Positions 1 through 10,762 of a stretch of DNA of 64,000 bases are shown piece by piece. Source of the DNA: Gammaproteobacteria bacterium (GTDB lineage Bacteria; Pseudomonadota; Gammaproteobacteria; Arenicellales; Poriferihabitantaceae); NCBI GenBank assembly GCA_030432755.1, contig JAUILZ010000002.1, forward strand, positions 248,001 through 312,000, read 5' to 3'. The notes under the pieces were generated by a model. The model was not told where the DNA came from. It saw nothing but the letters and a program-made list of their open reading frames with translations, and made no database searches. Position 1 is the stretch's first letter. The number at the start of each line of letters is the position of its first letter. The position numbers were made by a program, and so were the translations under genes.

Positions 1-198
1 GGAGTCGTAGATCTGCACCTCGATGGCGCCATTGGAATTCTTCTCCACCTCCTCCTTGAACAGCACCAGGTTCTGACCCAGGTGGCTCTTGAGTGGCAAT
101 TGCAGCGAAATGCGAAGGGTGGTGTCGGCGGCCTGGGAGGCGGCCGGTGCGGCCATGAGCGCGGCGAGTGCGGCCGCGGCGGCGATCTTCTTGAGCAT
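1..198 (-). CDS. TRAP transporter solute-binding protein, DctP family (N-terminal part only)
   Basis: This is the first 66 residues of a periplasmic solute receptor; the rest lies left of the window. It opens with a signal peptide (MLKK followed by an Ala/Leu-rich stretch ending near ASQAAD) and continues with a pattern typical of DctP receptors: a first strand LRISLQLP, then GQNLVLFKEEVEKNSNGAI and VQIYDS. In this family the receptor passes carboxylates or related solutes to a DctQ/DctM membrane permease driven by an ion gradient. The substrate cannot be told from this fragment. The ATG at 198-196 is the natural start because it gives a proper signal peptide. The permease genes would be expected further left if the system is complete. 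Confidence 0.8.
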   Translation of the reverse strand, partial: MLKKIAAAAALAALMAAPAASQAADTTLRISLQLPLKSHLGQNLVLFKEEVEKNSNGAIEVQIYDS

Positions 199-269
199 CG
201 TTTTTCCTCGGTATAGGTATGGTGGTTATGTCGTAGAACCGGAAATTTTCGGTGCTCTACCCGGACCTG

Positions 270-2943
<2,674 letters not shown>

Positions 2944-2962
2944 CGGTCGGGTGACCGCGGGA

Positions 2963-3517
2963 TCAGTTGACTTCGACCGTGACGTTGGTCGGGTTGGTGA
3001 CGATGTCGAACACCGCGGACCGCTTCTGCGACTGGGCCACCAGCGCCTCGATATCCTCCTGCGAGGCGTCGGCGTCGATGTTGAAATGGACGTTGATGCC
3101 GTCGAAGCCGTTGCGCACGTCGGAGTCGATGCCGAGGATGCCGGCGATGTCCATGCCGCCTTCCAGGGTGGCGGTCACCGACTTGAGCTGGATCTCGCGA
3201 TTCTGGGCCACCGCGGCAACGCCCGCAGTGAGACAGCTCGCGAGCCCGACCAGCACCAGTTCCACCGGGGTGGCGCCGTTGTCCTCGGAGGCGAACACCT
3301 CCGGGTGATCCGCGTCAAACTTGAACGTGGTCCTGTGGCGCTGCTCGTCACCGAGGCCGAAAAACCCCTCGACCGTTGAGCTGCTATGGGTGCCATTGAC
3401 CCACTTGCACTCGGCGCGCCACTTGAACTGGGCGGCCTCCGGGGCATTGGTCAGCGCCTCGCGCGCATCGAGCAATGCCTGGACATTGACGCCATTGTTT
3501 ACTTGTACTGCAGTCAT
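2963..3517 (-). CDS. OsmC family protein
   Basis: OsmC/Ohr proteins are small cytoplasmic thiol peroxidases that remove organic hydroperoxides. This 184-residue protein has the fold signature ATPVELVLVGLASCLTAGV with the first family cysteine at residue 95. At the usual site of the second cysteine there is Ser (SQKRSAVFDIVTNP), so the standard disulfide pair is incomplete and peroxidase activity is doubtful. The ATG at 3517 was chosen over a longer reading because AAGGAGG lies 7-13 bases upstream and the OsmC alignment starts after it. A good promoter (3598-3626) precedes it. The flavoenzyme gene follows 19 bp downstream. Confidence 0.88.
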   Translation of the reverse strand: MTAVQVNNGVNVQALLDAREALTNAPEAAQFKWRAECKWVNGTHSSSTVEGFFGLGDEQRHRTTFKFDADHPEVFASEDNGATPVELVLVGLASCLTAGVAAVAQNREIQLKSVTATLEGGMDIAGILGIDSDVRNGFDGINVHFNIDADASQEDIEALVAQSQKRSAVFDIVTNPTNVTVEVN

Positions 3518-3597
3518 GAGCCTATCCTCCTTATTCCTTCGCTGTTGAATGACGCCTGATTCCTCCGGCACGACGCGCGGAGTCACAGGGGTCGCTC

Positions 3598-3626
3598 ACT
3601 ATAATTTACCGCGCCCGGGATGTCGA
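3598..3626 (-). promoter_or_regulatory. sigma-70-type promoter of the OsmC/flavoenzyme operon
   Basis: On the minus strand, TCGACA (3626-3621, 5 of 6 matches) is separated by exactly 17 bp from TATAGT (3603-3598, 5 of 6). The predicted transcription start near 3591 leaves a leader of about 74 nt before the OsmC start codon. Confidence 0.6.
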
Positions 3627-3720
3627 TGCAGGACGGTGTGGCGTAATATGGCCGGGTAAGGCGATCGCGAACCGGTCGCGCGGAGCGTTACCCAGTAGGC
3701 CTCGCAACGGAGGGATCACG

Positions 3721-5547
3721 ATGCGGCAGGCGGTAGACAAAACGGTCGAAAAGACGGACGTAAAGAGCCCGGCCAGGCACCTGTTCTGGCTGCTGCCCGT
3801 GGCCTGGCTGCTCGTGCTGGCGGGGTTCGTCACCACGCCGGTCTGGATCACACTGTCCATTGCCGGACCGCTCCTTCTCCGCGGCGGCTTCTCCCTCGCC
3901 CGCAGCGCGCTGCCCCACGTCAAGGAGGGTGTTGCCTACCTGGGGGTGTTCCTGGTGGGCCTGCTGATGTTGCTCGGCGCGGCGGCCACGCTGGCGCCGG
4001 GGATGCCGGCGAGCTGGCTGACCGGAACCGCGATGGGGCTCGGGTTGCTGGATTCCCGGGCCGGCAGGCTGGAAAACGCACTGGATAACGGCGACGCGGG
4101 CCTGGCCGGCAGGCTCGCGGAGCGTGGGCTCGGCACCGGCATTCCCGTCGACGGCTTCGGCAGTCCCCTGCTGTTCAGCGCAAACCGTCCAGATCTCCTG
4201 GCGCCGCTGCTGAATGCCGGACTCTCCCCCGACGCGGTCGATGGCGAAGGCCGGACCTACCTCATGCGGACCCACGAGGAGGACATCGCTCGCCTGCTGC
4301 TCGCGGCGGGCGCGGATACCGAGATCCGGGACTTCGAGGGCCGTACGGCGTTGTTCCACGCCCGCGGCAAGGGACCCGAACATGTCGGGCTGCTCCTCGA
4401 GGCCGGCGCCGACGCGCATGCCGTCGATCACGCGGGGTTTACCGTGGCCGACGTCTATCCCGCGGAAGGCGAGTTGCGTGAGTTGCTCGAAAGCCACGCC
4501 GGTGAAAACCCGCTGCCGGCGCCGAGGACGCTACTGCCCACGGATCGCGGTCGCCGGGACTGGCTGGCGGGCGCCGTCCGGACGGGGCAATCGCAGGTCA
4601 CGTTGACTCCCGCGCAACCGGCCCCCGGCGATGTCGTCCGGGTGGACATCCACATCGCCAACGACCGGCCGGATGACCGCCTGCTCCAGGTATCCGCGAT
4701 GCTCGGCGGCGCCGCCTATCTCGTTGGCGCATCCCACGATGGTCGGCCGGAGAACCCCGGACTCGCGAATACCTGGCGCAGGATACGCTGGCCCCTGATG
4801 ACGCTCCCCGCCAACGCGGAGGGCGTGCTGAATCTCGATATCGTCGCGAGGCGCGATACCGATGTCGGCGATCTCGGCCTGGACGTGTTCTACCGCGACG
4901 TGGGCGCCACCGAGGACACGGTGTTCGGTGTCAGCCATCCCATGGGTTACAGCCACGACGAATCCGGCGCCGGGTTCTGGATCACCATGGTCCTGACGCT
5001 GGTCGGTGGCGCGGCGGTGATCGTCGCGGTGCAGCTTTGGATCATTCGCCGTGGCATGGGCAGTGCCGCTTCCCGCGGCGCGTTGCTCGGCGCGGCCATC
5101 TGCTGGCTTATCCTGCTGTCCCTGGTGGTGGGCGCGGTGGAACCCTGGCTGACCATGGAGGAAACCGAGTGCGAGGTGCTCGACCGGCGGGTTCGGCTCG
5201 AGACCACGCGCTCGACCTCCTCCGGGACCGGGAGGTCCAGTGGATCCTCAGTCTACGCGGTACCCATGCTGGCGGTGCGTTACCCGGTTGCGGGAGAGCA
5301 GTGGATCTCCACCGGGTTCAATGCCGACATGGGAACACGCACCGTCGGCGAATTGCGAGATTTCAGCTTTGGCGACCGGGTGGCCTGCTGGTTCGACCCG
5401 GACGACCCCACCCGGTTTACCGTCGCCAGGGCACCCGGGGTCGGCCTGGTGATGGGCGTTATCATGACGCTGCTATGCGCTCTCGTGTTCACCCTGATCC
5501 ATGTCAAGCTGCGGCACCGTAACGTCAGATTGCGCCCACGTACCTGA
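3721..5547 (+). CDS. ankyrin-repeat membrane protein with C-terminal DUF3592 domain
   Basis: A 608-residue inner-membrane protein. Two or three hydrophobic segments (about residues 20-60 and 72-100) are followed by degenerate ankyrin repeats around 135-265, with repeat hallmarks such as LLLAAGADTEIRDFEGRTAL and LLLEAGADAHAVDHAG. A hydrophilic, beta-rich stretch follows (about 270-410), then two more membrane segments (about 420-475) flanking a DUF3592-type region (ETECEVLDRRV..., FGDRVACWFDPDDPTRF) and a last membrane segment near 580-600. DUF3592 proteins are of unknown function. Ankyrin repeats usually bind other proteins, so a scaffold or sensor role at the membrane is possible. It stands alone, with no clear operon partner. 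Confidence 0.7.
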   Translation: MRQAVDKTVEKTDVKSPARHLFWLLPVAWLLVLAGFVTTPVWITLSIAGPLLLRGGFSLARSALPHVKEGVAYLGVFLVGLLMLLGAAATLAPGMPASWLTGTAMGLGLLDSRAGRLENALDNGDAGLAGRLAERGLGTGIPVDGFGSPLLFSANRPDLLAPLLNAGLSPDAVDGEGRTYLMRTHEEDIARLLLAAGADTEIRDFEGRTALFHARGKGPEHVGLLLEAGADAHAVDHAGFTVADVYPAEGELRELLESHAGENPLPAPRTLLPTDRGRRDWLAGAVRTGQSQVTLTPAQPAPGDVVRVDIHIANDRPDDRLLQVSAMLGGAAYLVGASHDGRPENPGLANTWRRIRWPLMTLPANAEGVLNLDIVARRDTDVGDLGLDVFYRDVGATEDTVFGVSHPMGYSHDESGAGFWITMVLTLVGGAAVIVAVQLWIIRRGMGSAASRGALLGAAICWLILLSLVVGAVEPWLTMEETECEVLDRRVRLETTRSTSSGTGRSSGSSVYAVPMLAVRYPVAGEQWISTGFNADMGTRTVGELRDFSFGDRVACWFDPDDPTRFTVARAPGVGLVMGVIMTLLCALVFTLIHVKLRHRNVRLRPRT

Positions 5548-5617
5548 GCGTGCAGCGAAAGGAGCCATCGTGTGCGCAAACTGCCGATTTAGTGGTATCC
5601 GTGGCTGGAAATATCCA

Positions 5618-5645
5618 TTGACAACCGGTTCGCCGCTGCTATTCT
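5618..5645 (+). promoter_or_regulatory. candidate sigma-70 promoter of the GNAT/ATP-grasp operon
   Basis: A perfect -35 box TTGACA (5618-5623) is followed after 16 bp by TATTCT (5640-5645, 4 of 6 matches). It lies 25 bp before the ATG of the acetyltransferase gene at 5671, so the leader would be short. Confidence 0.5.
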
Positions 5646-5670
5646 TCGCGCGCCACCAGGCCCCACCCTG

Positions 5671-6189
5671 ATGCCGCCGATGGAACCGACCCCCGACCCC
5701 GACCCGGTCAGCCCGCCCCAGGATTTGCCCGCCACGCTCACCCTGCGCGTGACCAGGGACATTCATGACACAGACTGGCGACGTCTGCGGGCGGAATTCA
5801 TCCCCGAGGCGGACGCCGCGGAGCAGACCCGTTTTCTCGCCAGTTTCGCCGCCAACGCCGAGGCCTTTACCGCCATCGTCGCCAGCACGGCAGCGGGTGA
5901 AGCGGCGGGATTCTGCGAGATCTCGGTGCGGCGTGATTATGTCAATGGTTGCGCGCATCGGCCCGTGCTGTACCTCGAGGGGATCTACGTGCGCCCCGAA
6001 ATGCAGCGCCGCGGTATCGCCCGCGCGCTGTGCCGCACGGCGGCTGACTGGGGCATCGCCCGCGGCTGCCGCGAGTTTGCCTCCGACGTGGACGACGACA
6101 ACGACGCGAGCCGCGAAGCCCACGAGGCCCTCGGCTTCCGCGAGGTCGGCCGCGTGATCTGCTTCCATCAACCCCTGGTCCCGGCCTGA
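5671..6189 (+). CDS. GNAT acetyltransferase, aminoglycoside 6'-N-acetyltransferase-like
   Basis: The 172-residue protein carries the acetyl-CoA-binding motif A of GNAT enzymes (YLEGIYVRPEMQRRGIARAL, about residues 103-122). The arrangement YVNG...LEGIYV...FASDVDDDN...ALGFREVGRVICF closely follows AAC(6') aminoglycoside acetyltransferases as I remember them. The true substrate is unknown. It lies only 19 bp before the double ATP-grasp gene, so its acceptor may be an amine made or used by that enzyme rather than an antibiotic. The first 30 residues are Pro/Asp-rich and may not belong to the domain; no better start was found. Confidence 0.8.
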   Translation: MPPMEPTPDPDPVSPPQDLPATLTLRVTRDIHDTDWRRLRAEFIPEADAAEQTRFLASFAANAEAFTAIVASTAAGEAAGFCEISVRRDYVNGCAHRPVLYLEGIYVRPEMQRRGIARALCRTAADWGIARGCREFASDVDDDNDASREAHEALGFREVGRVICFHQPLVPA

Positions 6190-6208
6190 CGCCGGGAGGT
6201 TCATCGTC

Positions 6209-8620
6209 ATGTCCAACCAACGTCCACTCCAGGGCCGCAGGCTGCTGGTGATCAATACCGGCAGCCGCAAGAAGCGCTTTACCCTGCGCCGGCTGCACGA
6301 GCTCGGCTGCCAGCTCATCATCCTCCACGCCACGGAAAACTGGGCCAGGAGTTATACCGATCACTGGATCCTCGCAGACACCAACGACCATGCCGCGGCG
6401 CTTACCGCGGTGGATGCGTTTGTTACCGCCAATCCCGAGCTTCGGCCCGAGGGCGTGGTCACCTTCTGGGAGGACGACGTCCTCCTCGCCGCCCGCGTCC
6501 GCGATCAGCTCGGGCTGCCCGGCATTCCCTACGAGGTCGCCCGCATCGCCCGCGACAAGCACCTGTTCCGCGCATTCTGCCGCGACAACGACCTGCCGGC
6601 GCCCGGTCACGCGCTGATCGATCCCGCCTTACCCGTCGCCGACTGCGTCCAGGGACTGCACTTCCCACTGGTGGTGAAGCCGGTGTACGGCAGCAGCAGC
6701 GCCTACGTGGTGCGGGTCAACGACTTGGCCGAACTGGTGGAGACTGTCAGCTACATCCAGCGCAACATCTCCGTCGAGGTCGAGTCCTCGCTGCTCGGCG
6801 GCACCGCCATCATGGCCGAGGAGTACATCAACGGCAACGAGGTCGACATCGACATCCTGCTGCAGAACGGCAAGATCAAGTTCTGGTCGATGAGCGACAA
6901 CGACGCCACCCGCGAACCGTTTTTCGTCGAGACCGGGCAATGCATCCCGAGTCGCCTGTCCGCCGCCCAGCAGGGCGAACTGGTGGCGATGGCGGAGGAG
7001 GTGCTGGAGCGCATCGGCATCGAGCAGGGCTGCATCCACTTCGAGGCGCGCTACGGCAACCGCGGCCCCATGCCGATCGAGATCAACCTGCGCATGGGCG
7101 GCGACGAGGTGTACTACTTCGTGCGCGCCGCCTGGGGCGTCGACCTCGTGGAGCATGCCGCGCTCATCGCCCTCGGCGTCTACGTACGCCCCATCCCGCG
7201 GCCGGCGTCGCCGAAGAAATACCTGGCCGGCAAGTACTTCCTGCCGCCGCATTCCGGGGTGCTCGCCTCGCTCGCGCTGCCCGAGCGGGTGGACTCCGGC
7301 GCGCTGCAGTTCTTCAAGAAGGTGGGCGACGCGGTGCTCGCGCCGCCCCTCGGCTACGAGTACCTCGGCTGGGCCTATGCCTCGGCGGACACCATGGGCG
7401 AGGCGGAGGAGCGTCTCGAACGCATGATGTCAGGTGTATCAATGGAGATCGCCGGCTACAGCCGTGGCTCCTCCCTCGGTCGGACCTCGCGCCGCAACGC
7501 GCTGTCCACCGCGCGGGTGAACCGCGATGCGCTCATCGGCGCCGCCCGCATCGAGCATATCCGCCAGTTGCCGGGGGACGAACAACGCGACCTCCACGTG
7601 GGCATCGCCAGCAACGGCTTCGCCGGCAGCGACAACCCCATCGAGGCGGAGCTGACCTCGGACGCGGAGAAGATCGCCAGGACCCTGGGCGGACTTGGCT
7701 ACCGGACCACGTTTCTGGATTTCAACCAGCCATTCGAGGCGGTACAGAAACTGCGCGACGAGCGCGTGGACATCGTCTTCAACCTGTGCGAACGGATCAA
7801 TCACTCGAGCCTGCTGGAGCCCCATGCCGCGGCGCTGTTCGACATACTCAACGTGCCCTATACCGGCTCCAACCCGTTCACCCTCGGGCTCTGCCTCGAC
7901 AAGATCCGGGTGAAGAAACTGTTCGCGTTCCACCACATCCCCACCCCGCGCTGGGACTACCTGTACGAGGCGGACGAGGAATTCGACCAGAACTTTCCCC
8001 TGCCGGCGATCGTCAAGCCGGCCAACAGCGACAGTTCCATCGGCATCACCAACGATTCCGTGGTGGACAGTCGCAGGGCGCTCCTCGAGCGCATCGACTA
8101 CGTGCTGGGTGAACTCAAGCGCCCCGCGCTGGTGGAGGAGTTCATCGAGGGCGACGAGTACGACGTGTCGATCCTCGGCAACATCGTCGGCAGCCAGCGG
8201 GTGCTGCCGCTGTCGCGCTCGGTGTTCACCGCGATGCCCGAGGGCTATCGCCACATGTATCCCTACGAGGCCAAGTTCCTTGGCAGCGAGGTGCACAAGG
8301 CCCATATCGAGGTGCAGCGGCCGCCGAAAGGCGTCCCCGGAAGGCTGGTCTCGCTGATCTCGGAGATCGCCCTCGACGCCTGCAACGTGGTCGGTTGCAG
8401 CGACTACTGCCGCGCCGAGGTGCGGGTCGACAGGAAGGGCAATCCCTACGTGCTGGAGGTCAATCCCAATCCCTCCATCGGCCCCACCGACTGCGTACCC
8501 TCGGTGGCCGGGCTCTCGGGCATGGACTACGGCGAGTTCCTCGAGGAAGTCCTGCGCCTCGCGATCCAGCGTTACAAGAACCGTCCGCCGTATTACCACC
8601 TGCAGATGTCGGCGTTGTAA
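6209..8620 (+). CDS. double ATP-grasp ligase (two ATP-grasp domains in one chain)
   Basis: This 803-residue cytoplasmic protein has two complete carboxylate-amine/thiol ligase modules. The first (about residues 1-400) has a pre-ATP-grasp fold (LLVINTGSRKKRF), a Gly/Ser-rich loop GSSSAYVV near 161 and the metal-binding motif MPIEINLRMGGD near 288, as in carnosine-synthase-like enzymes. The second (about 460-800) resembles D-Ala-D-Ala ligase: DIVFNLCE, PYTGSNPFTLGLCLDK, a loop NSDSSIGIT near 612 and LEVNPNPSIGPTD near 750. ATP-grasp enzymes activate a carboxylate as acyl phosphate and join it to an amine. Two modules in one chain could make a dipeptide or tripeptide or join two substrates in sequence. 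Co-transcription with the GNAT gene 19 bp upstream is likely. The product is unknown. Confidence 0.85.
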   Translation: MSNQRPLQGRRLLVINTGSRKKRFTLRRLHELGCQLIILHATENWARSYTDHWILADTNDHAAALTAVDAFVTANPELRPEGVVTFWEDDVLLAARVRDQLGLPGIPYEVARIARDKHLFRAFCRDNDLPAPGHALIDPALPVADCVQGLHFPLVVKPVYGSSSAYVVRVNDLAELVETVSYIQRNISVEVESSLLGGTAIMAEEYINGNEVDIDILLQNGKIKFWSMSDNDATREPFFVETGQCIPSRLSAAQQGELVAMAEEVLERIGIEQGCIHFEARYGNRGPMPIEINLRMGGDEVYYFVRAAWGVDLVEHAALIALGVYVRPIPRPASPKKYLAGKYFLPPHSGVLASLALPERVDSGALQFFKKVGDAVLAPPLGYEYLGWAYASADTMGEAEERLERMMSGVSMEIAGYSRGSSLGRTSRRNALSTARVNRDALIGAARIEHIRQLPGDEQRDLHVGIASNGFAGSDNPIEAELTSDAEKIARTLGGLGYRTTFLDFNQPFEAVQKLRDERVDIVFNLCERINHSSLLEPHAAALFDILNVPYTGSNPFTLGLCLDKIRVKKLFAFHHIPTPRWDYLYEADEEFDQNFPLPAIVKPANSDSSIGITNDSVVDSRRALLERIDYVLGELKRPALVEEFIEGDEYDVSILGNIVGSQRVLPLSRSVFTAMPEGYRHMYPYEAKFLGSEVHKAHIEVQRPPKGVPGRLVSLISEIALDACNVVGCSDYCRAEVRVDRKGNPYVLEVNPNPSIGPTDCVPSVAGLSGMDYGEFLEEVLRLAIQRYKNRPPYYHLQMSAL

Positions 8621-8690
8621 GGCGTCGCGGGCAGGCTTGGGATTCGGCGGTCGGGCCGCATGTAGCCCGAATGGATTGCAATCGAAAGCA

Positions 8691-8756
8691 TGGACGCCAA
8701 CCTGCGCTGGCGTTGCGTTTGTCGGAATCCCGGCGCAGGCCGGTATCCAGACACTC
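8691..8756. repeat. REP-like hairpin pair
   Basis: Two imperfect palindromes face each other in the 199 bp gap after the ATP-grasp gene. One is ACGCCA (8694-8699) with TGGCGT (8708-8713). The other is CCGGC-GCAG-GCCGG (8730-8743), inside a TGGAT...GGGATTCC frame on the minus strand. The TGGATnCCGGC...GGGAT pattern is the widespread proteobacterial intergenic palindrome. The second locus of the same type in this window is at 16696-16793. Confidence 0.55.
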
Positions 8757-8819
8757 CGTATCAGCAGCCGCGACATTGATGCCGATCACGACGTCCCGTC
8801 CCAGGGCCTGGATGGCCTG

Positions 8820-9125
8820 ATGCGAAAGCTGGCCATCGTTGGCAATATCCTCTCCACCATCCCGGCCGCGCTGGTGGTGCCGCTGGTGCCGTTCATCTTC
8901 ATCCTGATCGTGGGCGAGGGACGGATACCGGGCTACTTCCACGAGTACGCGCTCCGGTTCCTGATGGTGGCTTATCCCGTCACCCTGGTGACCTGCCTGG
9001 TGCTGTCCATCCGACTCCTTCGGCGGGATCGGCCGCGACCTGCGGCATGGATCAGCTTCGTGCCGCTGGCGGTGTTCGGCCTCCTGGTCTGGACCTACCT
9101 GGCGGGCGGGATCGTGTTGCGCTGA
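8820..9125 (+). CDS. small integral membrane protein, function unknown
   Basis: The 101-residue protein starts MRKLAIVG and has three hydrophobic stretches (about residues 4-32, 45-65 and 77-100), the last ending in VWTYLAGGIVLR. The ATG at 8820 was chosen because reading frame 8637-8819 runs through the REP-like palindrome and is not coding-like. It follows the ATP-grasp gene by 199 bp on the same strand and may be separate. Its 3' end faces the S49 peptidase gene with a 15 bp gap. No family was recognised. Confidence 0.6.
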   Translation: MRKLAIVGNILSTIPAALVVPLVPFIFILIVGEGRIPGYFHEYALRFLMVAYPVTLVTCLVLSIRLLRRDRPRPAAWISFVPLAVFGLLVWTYLAGGIVLR

Positions 9126-9140
9126 CCTGTCCCGGCGGGA

Positions 9141-10136
9141 TCAATTGAGCCGGGGGCCGCTGCTTAACAACTGGGCCGAAATCACCGCGCCCATCTCGCG
9201 CGCGAACTGGTCCAGCAACGAGCGCTTCGGGTTGTAGAGCACCACCCGCTCCGCGCCGAGCACGTCGCGGGCAATATCGCGCACGCCGCCGAAAGCGTCG
9301 ACCAGGCCCAGCTCGCGGGCGCGTTCACCGCTCCAGTAGAGGCCGGTGAACAGGTCCTCGTCCTCGGCAAGACGGTCACCGCGGCCTGTCTTCACCGCGT
9401 CGATGAACTGCCGGTGCACCTCGCCCACCATCGCCTCGGCATGGTGAACCTGCTCCGGCTCCAGCGGTGAGAACGGGTCGAGCATGCCCTTGTTCTTGCC
9501 CGCGGTGATCAGGCGGCGCTCGACGCCGAGCTTGTCGAGCGTGTCGACGAAGCCGAACGAATCCATGCGCACGCCGATGGAGCCCACCAGGCTCGAGGGG
9601 TGGGCGTAGATCTCGTCCGCCGCCACCGCGACGTAGTAGCCGCCCGAGGCGCAGACGTCCGAGATCACCGAGAAGAACGGCTTGTCCGGATACTGGTCGC
9701 GCAGGCGATGGATCTCCGCATTGATGCGCGCCGCCTGCACCGGGGTGCCGCCGGGACTGTTGATGCGCAGCACCACGCCGGCGGCGTCCTTCGCGCGGAA
9801 CGCGCGCCGCAGGGTCTCGTTGATCTCGTCCGCGCTGGTGCCCCCCGGGGCGATCAGGCCGTCGAGTTCCACCAGCGCGGTATGGGGACCGCCGGGCACG
9901 GGCTCGCGGCTGAGGTACCAGGCCGCCAGTGTCGTCACGAGGTAGGCCGCGATCAGCAGTTTGAAAAAGATGCCCCAGCGCCGGCGCGAACGCCGGTCGC
10001 GCAGGTATTCCCGCGCCACCATGGCCATGATGCGCGAATTGTCCGCGTTGTGTCGGTTGGCGGCCTGCATCGCGGCGCTGATCTCCGCCTCGCTCTCACG
10101 CGCGCCGCCTTCGCCAGGTTTTCCACGGCCGAACAT
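9141..10136 (-). CDS. S49 family signal peptide peptidase (SppA-like)
   Basis: SppA-type serine proteases sit in the inner membrane and cut up cleaved signal peptides and other membrane peptides. This 331-residue protein has a cytoplasmic head, one membrane anchor (about residues 54-76) and a single S49 domain. The nucleophile is probably Ser164 in SDVCASGGYY, and the general-base lysine is in AGKNKGM (residues 214-216). The substrate-site stretch VVLRINSPGGTP (about 121-132) is present. The length fits the short, one-domain type rather than the duplicated E. coli SppA. It is the last gene of a minus-strand run; the GST gene ends 17 bp upstream of its start. Confidence 0.93.
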   Translation of the reverse strand: MFGRGKPGEGGARESEAEISAAMQAANRHNADNSRIMAMVAREYLRDRRSRRRWGIFFKLLIAAYLVTTLAAWYLSREPVPGGPHTALVELDGLIAPGGTSADEINETLRRAFRAKDAAGVVLRINSPGGTPVQAARINAEIHRLRDQYPDKPFFSVISDVCASGGYYVAVAADEIYAHPSSLVGSIGVRMDSFGFVDTLDKLGVERRLITAGKNKGMLDPFSPLEPEQVHHAEAMVGEVHRQFIDAVKTGRGDRLAEDEDLFTGLYWSGERARELGLVDAFGGVRDIARDVLGAERVVLYNPKRSLLDQFAREMGAVISAQLLSSGPRLN

Positions 10137-10153
10137 GCTAACCCTCCACCTGG

Positions 10154-10708
10154 TCAGTGCGGCGCGGTCGCGCGGAACGCGTCGTCGTCTCGCGCTACTT
10201 GCAGCAGCGCGGCAAGTCTGTCGAGCCCGTCCAGGGTGATGCGCTCACGAAACAATGCCCAGTCGATGAAGCAGGCGCAGCGCAGCGCGCTGTCGAGGCG
10301 GATCCCGTCGGCGGGATCGAAGCGGCGATCGAGCTCGGCGAGCCCGCTGGCGAGGCGTCGCGACTGGCGACCGAGGTAGGGCACGCTGTCCGGCGTGTGG
10401 CCATCCTTTTCCAGGAGGAACAGGTTGATCGCGGTATCCAGGAGGGTATTGGACATGGCGAACAATTCGTAGTCGTCGATATCCGCGAGGAAGGGCCGGC
10501 CGGCCGATTCGCGCACGTACTTCAGGATCGAGCTGGAATCGGTCAGCATGCGCTCTCCGTCCACCAGGTAAGGTACCTTGGCGGTGGGGGACATCTGCGC
10601 GCTGCGATCATAGTCCGCCTGCTCGAAGGAAAACTCCGTGCCGGATTGCAGGAGAGCGATGCGCGCGTGGCGCACGAACGGGGAAGCGTTGCTGCCGTAG
10701 AGTTTCAT
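10154..10708 (-). CDS. glutathione S-transferase family protein
   Basis: A 184-residue GST-fold protein. The thioredoxin-like N-terminal domain starts MKLYGSNASPFVRHARI and includes KVPYLVDGERMLTDSSSIL, where Pro and the Asp-Ser pair normally hold glutathione. A helical C-terminal domain follows. The ATG at 10708 starts the first strand exactly; the longer reading would add 18 residues with no counterpart in GSTs. The substrate is unknown. It lies between the patatin gene (54 bp upstream) and the SppA-like gene (17 bp downstream) on the same strand. Confidence 0.87.
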   Translation of the reverse strand: MKLYGSNASPFVRHARIALLQSGTEFSFEQADYDRSAQMSPTAKVPYLVDGERMLTDSSSILKYVRESAGRPFLADIDDYELFAMSNTLLDTAINLFLLEKDGHTPDSVPYLGRQSRRLASGLAELDRRFDPADGIRLDSALRCACFIDWALFRERITLDGLDRLAALLQVARDDDAFRATAPH

Positions 10709-10762
10709 CAGGAACGGGCGGGGAGCAGTGGAAGCGGCGAGTGTAGCAGAGCGCCGTGACAT

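Noticed and set aside
8637..8819. Longer N-terminus for the small membrane protein at 8820
   Set aside because: The extra 61 codons run through a REP-like palindrome (frame reads PAQAGIQ, a usual repeat artefact) and no protein domain is seen there.
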